The notes below the pieces were generated by a model. The model had not been told where the DNA came from. It saw only the letters and a program-made list of their open reading frames with translations, and ran no database searches. The translations under genes and the position numbers were made by a program. This document shows, one piece after another, positions 5,170-14,400 of a stretch of 18,351 bases of DNA. This DNA is from JAGLQA01 sp023135565. Its GTDB lineage: Bacteria > Acidobacteriota > Aminicenantia > UBA2199. Position 1 is the first letter of the stretch. Each line of letters starts with the position of its first letter. The stretch is from positions 1 through 18,351 of the forward strand of contig DAOWCY010000145.1 of NCBI GenBank assembly GCA_030639305.1. Direction: 5' to 3'.

Positions 5170-8100
5170 ATGAAGAGATATTATTTTGTTATCATTTTGT
5201 TTATCGCAGTCGGATTTCTTGCGGTAGGCTCTATTTTTTCAGACCAAAATTCTTTCGTTTTCGACAGCGCCGGGAAAGCGGGGCTGCAGAACAAAGAGGC
5301 GACCTGGACGATTATGGTCTATCTCGATGGGGATAATGAACATGAAAGGGCCGCTATCGCCGATTTCTTAGAAATGGCGGCAGTCGGTTCCACGAAAGCC
5401 GTCAATATCGCGGTGCAGTTCGACCGCATCGCCGGACACGACTCCGCTTATGGCGATTGGACAGGCACAAAACGCTTTTTGGTTACTAAAGGGCTAAAGC
5501 CCTCTGCCGCAAGCGCCGCGATGGACGCCGGGGAAGTTAACATGGGAGACCCGGAAGCGCTGCTGGACTTTATCTATTGGTCGAAAACCAATTACCCGGC
5601 GGCAAACTATGCGCTGATACTGTGGCATCACGGCAGCAAACAACAGCAGTCGAAAGAAGAACTTCAGCGTGTGATGGAGCAAAAGAAAAAAGAGAGCATA
5701 GATGCGAAACTCCTCGGCCTCGACATGACTGCCGGAGGAGACGGCCTCTTTCTCCCGGAAGTCAAAAGAGCGCTGCGTTCTTCCGGCGGCGTACAGTTGA
5801 TCGGTTTCGACGGCTGCCTGCTGGGCATGGTGGAAGCAGCCTATGAACTCAAAGATTACGGCCAGGTGCTGGTGGGTTCCGACGAATCGGACCCCCGGGG
5901 CGGCTGGCCTTATGACGCTATTCTTAATGATTTGACTGCTCATCCAACCTGGACGCCTCTCCAGTTTGGCGCGGCAGTGGTAGACCGCTATGACAAATCC
6001 TACGGCCCGGACGCAGCCTGCGCCGCTTTAGACCTAACGAAAATGACCGCTATAACCGAAAGCATCGCGGCTTTTTCCCGTGATATAACGAACTATTGGG
6101 AAAGCGACCCGGCCGCGGTCAGAAAGGCCGCGCTGACAATGAAAGAAGAGATCGCAACCGTGGTTATTCACAAAACACACGGCCTGCCGATCTATTTCCC
6201 CGGAGCAGAGGCAAGTTTCGACTCGGCATACAACGATTCGACCTTTGATTTTCCCCGGCACAGCCGTTGGGGAGAATTTTTGCAAGGTTATTTCGACGCC
6301 ATGAAGGGCTCCTGGATTGCCGATAAGCGGATGGTTTCCCGGGAATTCACAAATACCGGTCACGTGGACCTTTACCATTTTTGCGAACAGCTCGACCGGC
6401 CCCTGTCAACCTACTACACGGAAACCCGCACCGGCAGTGAGTTTTTCGGCGAAGGCACGGCCCAAAACTTCCAGGAAGACGATGATTATATAACTTATGC
6501 GCTGCCTTTTGATTTCCCCTTTTATGGCCAGATTATCGAAGCGGATTCTACTATCTACATCAGCAGCAACGGCTACATCGACTTCGATTCCAACAGCGAC
6601 CACGCCGATTACTCCAATACCGGCACCGAATTGAGCGCCAATAAAAGAATCGCCCCCTGCTGGGCGGATTTAAAAACAAGCGGCCAGGCCCAGCAAAACG
6701 AAGACGTCTATATAATCGGGAATGAAGGGTTTTTTGCCATCCGCTGGGCGGCTGAAACCTATGGCGACGCTGAACCGGTGAACGTTGAAGTGATTTGTTT
6801 CCGCGACGGCCACATCCAGTTTAACTACGGCGGCGCTAACGAGGACATCACGCCCAACGACACTACCCCCACCATCGGCATTTCCAAAGGCGACAGTACG
6901 AACTATGATTTTTCGGTTTACAATGGCGAAGATTGGTTGAAAAACGTAGATTCCGATCTTTTTTCGCCCACCCCGTCTATTACAGTCACCTCGCCCAACG
7001 GCAGTGAAAGCTGGACTGTAAATACACCCAGGGTAATCACCTGGACCAGTATCGGCAAAATCGGCGACGTAAAAATCCAATACTCTACCAATGAAGGCGA
7101 AAGCTGGGAAACCATCACCGCTTCGCACGCGAACTGTGGAGAATACCGCTGGATAGTGCCTGATGATGCGTCGATTTATTGTTTGGTGAAAATAAGCGAA
7201 AGCGTTGATGGTGAAACCCCCTCAGACCAGGGTGATAATTTGTTTTCGATAGTTTCCGCCGTTAATCCTATCATCACAATCAACTCGCCCAACGGTTTCG
7301 AGAATTTGCCGGTTGGCTCCAGCCATGCCATTACCTGGGTCAACAGCGGCCGGGTAGGCAATGTAGACATCGACTATTCCACCACCGGCGGCGAAACCTG
7401 GAACAGCATCGTACAAAATTACGATAATACCGGCAGTTACAACTGGACGGTGCCTAATAACACCTCGGAAAGCTGTCGTGTACGAGTCGAAGAAACCGAC
7501 GGCAGCCCATCGGACGTCAGCGATGATCTCTTTGCCATCGTAACCGCTGATTCTGTTACCGTAACTTTACCCAACGGCAGTGAAAGCTGGGACGTAGGCT
7601 CCGAACATAATATTACCTGGAACAGCGCCGGCCCTGTAGGAGACGTTAGAATCGAATACTCCACCAGCGGTGGCGAAGCCTGGACAACTATCGTGACGTC
7701 TACCGATAATGACGGCACTTACCGTTGGACGGTGCCCGTTACCCCTTCGGAGGATTGTTTAGTGCGGGTCGGCAAAAGCGATTCGGAAGCCGGGCCTTCC
7801 GATGTGAGCGACCAGGAGTTTACCATAAATTCGGCGACCGCTTTAATCGTCACCTATCCCAACGGCGGTGAGTCCTTGGTGGAAAATTATTCTTATGCTA
7901 TCACCTGGGCCAGCAGCGGCCAGGTGGGTAATGTCAAACTCGATTATTCCACCAGCGGCGGCGAAAGCTGGACCAATATCGTGAGTTCCATAGACAATAA
8001 TGGCCGTTATGCCTGGACTGTACCGCAAAGTAATTCCACCAACTGCAAGATTCGCATCAGCGATGTTTCTACCGGCGAGATCGTCGATATGAGCGATGCG

Positions 8101-8412
8101 GTTTTTAAGATCGTGTCGCTGCCTTCTATTACCGTCACTTCACCAAACGGAAGCGAAAATTGGGCAGCCGGGACGTTTCATAATATCACCTGGACCAGCA
8201 CCGGCACTATCGGCTGCATCACCATCGAGTATTCCACTACCGGCGGCGAAACCTGGACAACTGTTGTCACTTCGACGCCCAACAACGGCAGTTACACCTG
8301 GATCGTGCCGGATACTCCTTCGCAAAGCTGCAAAGTGCGCGTCAAAAGCTGCGATGCCGATGGCGTAGCCACAGACACCGGCGATTATACGTTTACCATA
8401 ACAGGTAGTTAG
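5170..8412 (+). CDS. Secreted clostripain-family (C11) peptidase, multidomain
   Basis: A 1080-residue exported cysteine peptidase of family C11 (clan CD, usual preference for Arg/Lys). AAGGAGG lies 7 nt before ATG 5170. Residues 1-24 form a signal peptide. The catalytic domain spans about 44-410: WTIMVYLDGDNE start, LILWHHG (His154) and IGFDGCLLGMVE (Cys216), then SDESDPRGGWPYD. A nidogen/beta-sandwich-like domain covers about 434-590 (LPFDFPFYG, IYISSNGYIDF, RIAPCWADL). Five Ig-like repeats of about 94 residues follow (about 602-1080), each with SPNGSE-type start, ITW, YST.GGE.W, Y.WTVP and a V(R/K) strand. There is no recognisable C-terminal sorting signal. The repeats probably bind a surface or polymer, and the enzyme presumably degrades external protein or activates a target. 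It stands alone on the plus strand; no convincing -35/-10 pair is seen next to it. Confidence 0.93.
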   Translation: MKRYYFVIILFIAVGFLAVGSIFSDQNSFVFDSAGKAGLQNKEATWTIMVYLDGDNEHERAAIADFLEMAAVGSTKAVNIAVQFDRIAGHDSAYGDWTGTKRFLVTKGLKPSAASAAMDAGEVNMGDPEALLDFIYWSKTNYPAANYALILWHHGSKQQQSKEELQRVMEQKKKESIDAKLLGLDMTAGGDGLFLPEVKRALRSSGGVQLIGFDGCLLGMVEAAYELKDYGQVLVGSDESDPRGGWPYDAILNDLTAHPTWTPLQFGAAVVDRYDKSYGPDAACAALDLTKMTAITESIAAFSRDITNYWESDPAAVRKAALTMKEEIATVVIHKTHGLPIYFPGAEASFDSAYNDSTFDFPRHSRWGEFLQGYFDAMKGSWIADKRMVSREFTNTGHVDLYHFCEQLDRPLSTYYTETRTGSEFFGEGTAQNFQEDDDYITYALPFDFPFYGQIIEADSTIYISSNGYIDFDSNSDHADYSNTGTELSANKRIAPCWADLKTSGQAQQNEDVYIIGNEGFFAIRWAAETYGDAEPVNVEVICFRDGHIQFNYGGANEDITPNDTTPTIGISKGDSTNYDFSVYNGEDWLKNVDSDLFSPTPSITVTSPNGSESWTVNTPRVITWTSIGKIGDVKIQYSTNEGESWETITASHANCGEYRWIVPDDASIYCLVKISESVDGETPSDQGDNLFSIVSAVNPIITINSPNGFENLPVGSSHAITWVNSGRVGNVDIDYSTTGGETWNSIVQNYDNTGSYNWTVPNNTSESCRVRVEETDGSPSDVSDDLFAIVTADSVTVTLPNGSESWDVGSEHNITWNSAGPVGDVRIEYSTSGGEAWTTIVTSTDNDGTYRWTVPVTPSEDCLVRVGKSDSEAGPSDVSDQEFTINSATALIVTYPNGGESLVENYSYAITWASSGQVGNVKLDYSTSGGESWTNIVSSIDNNGRYAWTVPQSNSTNCKIRISDVSTGEIVDMSDAVFKIVSLPSITVTSPNGSENWAAGTFHNITWTSTGTIGCITIEYSTTGGETWTTVVTSTPNNGSYTWIVPDTPSQSCKVRVKSCDADGVATDTGDYTFTITGS

Positions 8413-8415
8413 AAA

Positions 8416-8605
8416 CATGCCTTCGGCGAGCAGGGGGCTCTTTTTAAAAAACTGCCCCCTGCACCCCCGCAAAACTTTTGATAAGCCCAGCGTTTGGGCA
8501 AACTTCCAAGCGTTGGGCAAAGGGCATAGACGTTTGCTAAATAGAAGTTTTTGGAGGTGTCGGAACCTTTTTTCAAAAAGGTTCTGACCCGCCGGAGGCA
8601 AAATG
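8416..8605. repeat. Two dispersed hairpin repeats between convergent genes
   Basis: First copy, reversed (about 8418-8485): GCCTTCGGCGAGC, perfect stem GCAGGGGGC...GCCCCCTGC, then GCAAAACTTTTGAT. Second copy, forward (about 8548-8603): AGTTTTTGGAGG, stem GTCGGAACC...GGTTCTGAC with TTTTTTC/AAAAA, and CCGCCGGAGGCAAA. These strong hairpins lie between the C11 peptidase and antiporter stop codons and could slow or end transcription, but neither has a T-run. No conventional terminator is visible in 8413-8690. Confidence 0.8.
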
Positions 8606-8690
8606 CGCTTTTCGCTTTTAATCAATAGTGGGAACGTGTTCCCCAGCCCCCTCATCATTCATAACTCATCACTCATAATTCAGCTCCTAA

Positions 8691-10010
8691 TCAGCGCTTC
8701 GCTTCGCCCACTTTGAAAAGAGCAAACTTAAAGGCGATAGGTCCGACCACCTGGTTTAAGGTGATAGCAGCGATAAGAATAGTCTGGATGGCAGGGCCGA
8801 ACTCCGGGAAACGGCGCACCACCTCAGCCAATAATCCCAGGCTGACCCCTGCCTGGGTGATAAATCCCAACCAGGTATTCCGAAAAATAACAGGCGGGTC
8901 CCCGGAAAGCCTGCCGCTTAAAGTAGAACCGATATATATCATGATTATCCGGGTAATCACTATCACCAATCCCAAAAACCAGGCGGTTTTTAACACTTCC
9001 ACATTAATGGAAGCCCCGGTTATGGCAAAAAAAGCAATATAAATAGGATAAGAAACATTATCCATGCGGTGCAGGAAAGTACTGCCGTGTTTAGAAAAAT
9101 TCTGTACAGTGAATCCCGCCGCCATACAGATCAAAAGAGGTTCGAGATTCACATGCATATCGAGATGGCCTTGCAAGTAATCCCCGATTAGATGGGAAAA
9201 TTTTATCACTAAGAATCCCATGGCCGTAATCACCACCGGGAATTCGACTTTTAGTTTTTCGATAAGAAAGATAATCAGTTTACCCAGCAAGAAGCCCAAG
9301 ACAAAGGCAACAACTATTTCAAGTAAAAGGTCCAGCAGAAAAACCGGAGAGAGGGAGCTGCCGGGAGTCATTAATAGCTCACAAGCCGACATCACCACGG
9401 CAAAGAATATGATGATAACTACATCCATGGCAACGGTTACACTCAACACCGTATCTGTATAATTCCCTTTTGCTTTTGTTTCACTAATGACGGCAATGGC
9501 AGAGGAAGGGGAGCGGGCCACTGCAATCACTCCGAAAATTGCGGAAACGGCAATTTTCGTTACCGTATCGAAGCGGCTCATAAAAGGCATCAAGCCCGAT
9601 AATAAAAAAACCACCAACGTGACCCCGGTAAAAACTACCGAAGTCACACCGCTGATCAGGAAAATAATCGACTTTAATTTACTGCGCAGGTTGGCTAATT
9701 TTAGCTCACCGCCGGCGCAAAAAGCGATAAATGCCAGGGCCAGGCTGTTTAAGAAACTGAGGTCCAGCACCGCCTCTTTACTGTAAAAATTCAAAAAATG
9801 GGGGCCTAAAAGAAGACCGGCAAAAATATAACCGGTAATACGCGGCAGTCCCTTTTGTTCCAGCAAGAACCCGATGCAGTAAGCAGCCAGCAGCATAAAA
9901 CCGAGAACAAGGGCAGGCGATATGGTCCCGGGTTGTCCAAAGGGGGTGGCATAAACGATCGAGGCCATAGCGGCCAGGATTAACAAAAGACTTAAAAAAC
10001 GTTGAACCAT
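8691..10010 (-). CDS. Cation:proton antiporter, CPA2/KefB-like (second of pair)
   Basis: A 439-residue inner-membrane Na+/H+ or K+/H+ exchanger (Na_H_Exchanger fold) with about 12-13 membrane segments. Family signs: GYIFAGLLLGP near 60-70, VAVARSPSSAIAVISETKAKG (the unwound-helix region) at about 162-182, VTVAMDVVII with Asp196 as the likely ion-binding residue, AFFAITGASI, and FITQAGVSLGLLAEV. It has no C-terminal TrkA-N/RCK domain. An extra hydrophobic N-terminal segment (1-22) resembles a signal peptide. I start at ATG 10010: it overlaps the upstream stop as TAATG and has AGGAG about 9 nt before it. An in-frame ATG 16 codons upstream lies inside the preceding gene and is disfavoured. Translational coupling points to joint work with the upstream antiporter. 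Ion specificity is not decidable. Confidence 0.9.
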   Translation of the reverse strand: MVQRFLSLLLILAAMASIVYATPFGQPGTISPALVLGFMLLAAYCIGFLLEQKGLPRITGYIFAGLLLGPHFLNFYSKEAVLDLSFLNSLALAFIAFCAGGELKLANLRSKLKSIIFLISGVTSVVFTGVTLVVFLLSGLMPFMSRFDTVTKIAVSAIFGVIAVARSPSSAIAVISETKAKGNYTDTVLSVTVAMDVVIIIFFAVVMSACELLMTPGSSLSPVFLLDLLLEIVVAFVLGFLLGKLIIFLIEKLKVEFPVVITAMGFLVIKFSHLIGDYLQGHLDMHVNLEPLLICMAAGFTVQNFSKHGSTFLHRMDNVSYPIYIAFFAITGASINVEVLKTAWFLGLVIVITRIIMIYIGSTLSGRLSGDPPVIFRNTWLGFITQAGVSLGLLAEVVRRFPEFGPAIQTILIAAITLNQVVGPIAFKFALFKVGEAKR

Positions 10011-11266
10011 TATGCTTGCTCCTTTTTTTCGCCCAGGAGCGGGTCGATAGGAGTGCACTGGGAAAGAATAAACCAGGGACTGATGATCTCGTTCACGATC
10101 AAAGAAAGCACCAGGATAGTGACTAAGGGTTCCGCGATAGATGGATAAAGGAGCTTGAAACTCATAATAATAGCCACCGCATGTCCCCCCTCAGACAGCA
10201 GGCACAGGCCGCAAGTAGGCGGCACTTTAAAACCGGGATTAAAAATTTTCGCCCCTAAGTATGTGCCTAAAAGTTTGCCGAGAATCCTCACTGTAATATA
10301 AATCGCCGTAACGATGAGGATATAGCCGGTTTGGAATTTCCAGGCCGCCCCTAAAAGCAGCAGTAGAATGACATAGATAGATTTTTCGGCATGGAGAATT
10401 TCTGAGAAGGCGCGCATATGGTGGCGGGAAAAGTTTGCCGTAAAGACCCCGCACACTAAGCCGGAAATAAGCGGCGAATAGTCTAATTGATAAGCCAGGC
10501 CGCCGCAAAAGGTCACCGTACCGATTAAAAAAAGCAGGAACTCCTGGTTGGAAAATCTTAAACGGCTCAAGGAGATAAAAATCAATGCCGGGATAATTCC
10601 CAATATACAGGAGAACGAGAGCCATTTCAATGATTGCAGCAGGTTAAACCCGGCAGCCCCCACTCCCGGCAAAATACTCACCGCAGCCGCAAAAAAGCAT
10701 AACGCATAAAACCCGTCCAGGCCGGAAATATAACGCATCAAATCCAACAAGCGGCGGTTTTTGAATTTATAGGTTTTGCTGACGATAGCCAGGGCCGACT
10801 GAGCCGTGCAGGAGGAAGAGCTGCCCAATGTCAGGGCGATCATAAGCAGAGCGATGCCCGGTAGTTCGACATATGGTGTTACTATTAGAGCTGTCGCTAC
10901 CGCAAAGGGTTTCAAAATGAAGTACATAGCCAGCGCCACTAAGCAGAAAGTCATCACTGCCTGGGCCGCTGAGATGAAAAAATAGAACCCCGGCAGTTTT
11001 TTTAAATCGCGGATTTTGAATTGCAGGCCGAAAAGGAATCCCACCCAGCAGAGTGCCAGGATAAGGAACGGTTCCATTTTTTTCAGTGCTTCTGTGTCCA
11101 GGATATCGAGACCCAAACTGCCTAAAAGGACGCCGATAAAGATATACTCTGTGCCTGTCAGCATGATGCTGCGGAATCCTAAAGAGGCGCGGCGGTCGAG
11201 GAAGGTAAAGCGGGAGCCCAAAACAGCGATAACCAGCATGATGACAAAAGCAAGCAGTAATTTCAT
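10010..11266 (-). CDS. Cation:proton antiporter family protein (first of pair)
   Basis: A 418-residue inner-membrane protein of the same exchanger fold but clearly diverged from its neighbour. Visible features: a first segment at 1-17, GVLLGSLGLD near 45-54, TLGSSSSCTAQSALAIVSKT at about 146-165 aligning with the unwound-helix region, YISGLDGFYALCFF with Asp184 in the ion-site position, and SEILHAEKSIYVILLLLLGAAW. There is no regulatory cytosolic domain; the tail is short and charged (GEKKEQA). It is the first gene of an antiporter operon, with a candidate leaderless promoter, and shares the TAATG junction with the second gene. The conflict operon ends 158 bp upstream on the same strand with no terminator seen, so read-through from it is possible. 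Confidence 0.87.
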   Translation of the reverse strand: MKLLLAFVIMLVIAVLGSRFTFLDRRASLGFRSIMLTGTEYIFIGVLLGSLGLDILDTEALKKMEPFLILALCWVGFLFGLQFKIRDLKKLPGFYFFISAAQAVMTFCLVALAMYFILKPFAVATALIVTPYVELPGIALLMIALTLGSSSSCTAQSALAIVSKTYKFKNRRLLDLMRYISGLDGFYALCFFAAAVSILPGVGAAGFNLLQSLKWLSFSCILGIIPALIFISLSRLRFSNQEFLLFLIGTVTFCGGLAYQLDYSPLISGLVCGVFTANFSRHHMRAFSEILHAEKSIYVILLLLLGAAWKFQTGYILIVTAIYITVRILGKLLGTYLGAKIFNPGFKVPPTCGLCLLSEGGHAVAIIMSFKLLYPSIAEPLVTILVLSLIVNEIISPWFILSQCTPIDPLLGEKKEQA

Positions 11267-11272
11267 ACCTAT

Positions 11273-11301
11273 AGGATACTAAATCCGCGCCAAAAATACA
11301 A
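11273..11301 (-). promoter_or_regulatory. Candidate promoter of antiporter operon, leaderless
   Basis: On the minus strand: TTGTAT (11301-11296), 17-bp spacer, TATCCT (11278-11273), 6 nt, then ATG 11266. The boxes are only partial matches to consensus, but the N17 and N6 spacings are the same as for the genes starting at 4421 and 16646, and no good ribosome binding site exists. Confidence 0.45.
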
Positions 11302-11424
11302 CCCCACTGCGCGGCCAAGATTCACCGCCTAATTTTAATATCCCGCCATATCGTTTCCACTATCGTCTATGCTGCTATTCCAGCCGGTCATTTGTAGGCC
11401 CCAGGGCGCGGCACGGGCAACCGG

Positions 11425-14400
11425 CTAATCTTCGAGGCCGTATCCGCGCTTCTCCGCCCGGCTGAACCTTTCATAGTTCCCGGTGCGCAGGAAATCCTCT
11501 AAGGGCATAATCCGCCCGATTTCCCATATTCGCGTTGTGTGATCCCCGGAAGCAGTAAGAATTGATCGTCCGTCCGGGGAAAAAACCGCGGCATTCACCC
11601 GGGCTTCATGTCCTTTGAACACCTGCAGCGGATTCCCCTGCCGGTCCCAGATACGGACGGTTTGATCCGCGGACCCGGTGAGTATAAACCTACCGTCAGG
11701 AGAAAAGACTACGGAATAAACTCCGCCCCGGTGCCCGCTGATTTCCTGTATCATTTCCCCCTGCAAATCCCATAACCGGGCACAGTTGTCCCAGGAACCG
11801 GTCAAAATATATTTCCCGTCCGGGGAAAATGCGACGGCAATAACATCATCTTTATGACCTCTAAAAACCCGCAGCTTCTCTCCCAGCCGGTCCCATAACC
11901 GGGCGCTGTTATCCCAGGAGCCGGTTAAAATATACCTGCCGTCCGGGGAAAAAGCAGCGGCGTAAACCACGCTGCGATGCCCTTTGAAAACTTGTAAGCA
12001 GTTCCCTTGCAAATCCCACAACCGGGCGGTGTGATCTAACGACCCGGTTAATATAGACTTACCGTCCGGGGAAAAGGCAGCGCAGTAGACCGAATTTTTA
12101 TGTCCTGTGAAAACCGTCGGCTCTCCTTTTTCGGTCTGCAAGTCCCATAAGCGGGCTGTATTATCTAACGACCCGGTAAGTATATACCTGCCGTCCGGGG
12201 AAAAAGTCGCGGATTCAACGGAACCTTCATGACCTTTGAACACCTCCGGCTCAGCGTCTTCTTCTTGTAAATCCCATAAACGGGCGGCGCCGTCCTCCGC
12301 AGCGGTAAGCATATACTTGCCGTCCGGGGAAAAAGCAGCGTCGGTAACAGGGGCTTTATGCTGCTTGACAGAGGCTAAGGAGCCTCCCTGTAACGACCAT
12401 AACCGGGCGGTTTGATCCGCCGACCCGGTGAGTATAAATTGGCCGTCCGGAGAAAAAACCGCGGAAAAAACCTTGCTCCCATGTCCCAAAAAATCCTGTA
12501 ATGCTTTACCCTGCCGGTGCCACAAGCGGGCGGTTTTATCCCGGGAACCGGTGATAATATACCTGCCGTCGGGCGAAAAGGCAGCGCAGTAAAGCCAGGT
12601 AGTATGCCCTTCGAATACCTGTAACCGGTTTCCCTGCAAATCCCATATACAGGCGGTTTGATCATAAGAGGCGGTGAGAATAGTTTTGCCGTCCGGGGAA
12701 AAAGCAGCGGCGGTGACGTCATCTTTGTGCCCGGCAAAAACCTGTAATGTCTTTCCCTGGAAGTTCCATAAACGGGCGCTGTCGTCCCGCGACCCGGTGA
12801 GAACATACCCGCCGTCCGGGGAAAAAGCGACGGCAGTAACCGCTTCTTCATGCCCGCTGAACACCTGTAATCCTTTGCCCTGCAAATCCCATAACCGGGC
12901 AGTGTTATCTTTACTGCCGAATTCTTTCCCCGATCCGGTGAGTATAAACTTACCGTCCGGAGAAAAAGCGACGGCATTGACTTCGTCTTCATGCCCTTTA
13001 AAAACCGTCGGCGGCTTCTCCTGCCGCAAGTCCCACAAACGGGCGCGGTGGTCCCAGGAGCCGGTTAAAATATACCTGCCGTCCGGGGAAAAAGCAGCGG
13101 CGGCAACATTTTTTCCTTGCCTGGGGAACTCCCGTAAACTGTTTCCCTGACGGTCCCATAATACGGCGCTGCCATCATCCGCCCCGGTAAAAAAAGATTC
13201 GCCGTCCGGGGAAAACACGGCGCTGTACACACGCGCAGATTCATGGCGGGCTGCGATTTTATAAAAACGGTTTTCCGAATAAATTTTGTGGATGATCTTC
13301 GTAAAAATATCGCTTTTATGTATACCCCGGGCCGTTTCCGCTAAATCCAAAGCCTTAGTGGGGTCAACTTCTACCAGTAACTGCGCTTGCGCGGCGCGGA
13401 AATGGGCATCTGCTTTTCTCCCGAACCGGTAGGCGGAGACGGCAAATATGGTAATCAACGCCACAGCCGCGGTTCCGGCGGCAACCAGGATTCTTCGTTT
13501 AGAGGCTCTTTTTTTGCTTTTGGTTAAAAATTTAACTTCCTTTTCGTTTAATTTTAGCCTCTCCAGGTAAGGTTCGATGTAGTTGAGTTCTTTTTTGCCC
13601 AATAAAATCTTAGTGTCGTTAAAAGCGGCAAAACGGTCTCTTACCAGTTTTTCAATTTTTAATAAGGTCTTTTCTTCGGCGCTCCTTTTGTCGTCGATCC
13701 TCTGGGCTAAAGTATCATGAGCGATCTCGTAAGTTTTGTCTTTGTCGGTCAGGCGCAGGATACGGCCCGTTTCCAGCCTGTGCAGGCAAAACTCTATGAC
13801 CTCTTTTTCAAAGGGCAGTTCCCGGTACAAGTCCTCCTTTTGCCGCGGCAGCCGGGTGCCTTCTAAGGTCACAAATTGGTTGAGCACTTTCCAGACCGTT
13901 TCCTCCGTACTACCGATAGAGGAAGGTTTTGTTTTTTCGCGAAGATTTTCTAATCCTGGGGAAATCCTTTCACCCATTTTCATGGGCTGCGCGCCCGCAC
14001 CCGCTTCCCCTGTGGGCCGGGGGTATTTTGCTTTTAAGGCCCGCTGCACCTGTTCGGCCTGCTCGTCTAAAAAAGAGGCCATCACATCGCTCATTTTACC
14101 GATTTTTCCCAGTAGGGCGGGGGTAAACCTGATCCGGCTGCCCGGCCCGGGCGTTTCGTCTTCATGCAGTCCCGCGGTTTTGGCCGCTTCACAGTACAAC
14201 CGGTCCAAATAGACCTGCAAATAAGGCAGGCTGATTTCACCTTTCTGGTCTTTATTGTTTTCGATGATCTGTTTAAGGGTGTCTTCGGGCTGCTCCAATT
14301 CGATATCGAAAGCCGCGGCGGAACCGCGGATCACATCTTCCACGTTGGCCATATGCATGGGCTCGATGCGGATGCGATTGTCGAAAAGTCCGGGCACCAC

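Noticed and set aside
5494..7718. Antisense open frames opposite the C11 peptidase gene
   Set aside because: No ribosome binding sites or recognisable domains; they follow from the codon bias of the sense gene.
10011..10058. Upstream start for the second antiporter
   Set aside because: It would overlap the preceding gene by 49 nt; the TAATG-coupled ATG at 10010 has AGGAG and begins directly with the hydrophobic segment.
12375..12992. Long open frames on other frames and strands of the WD40 region
   Set aside because: They mirror the tandem repeat of the real gene; compositionally odd translations (Pro/Arg-rich periodic) with no start signals or domains.
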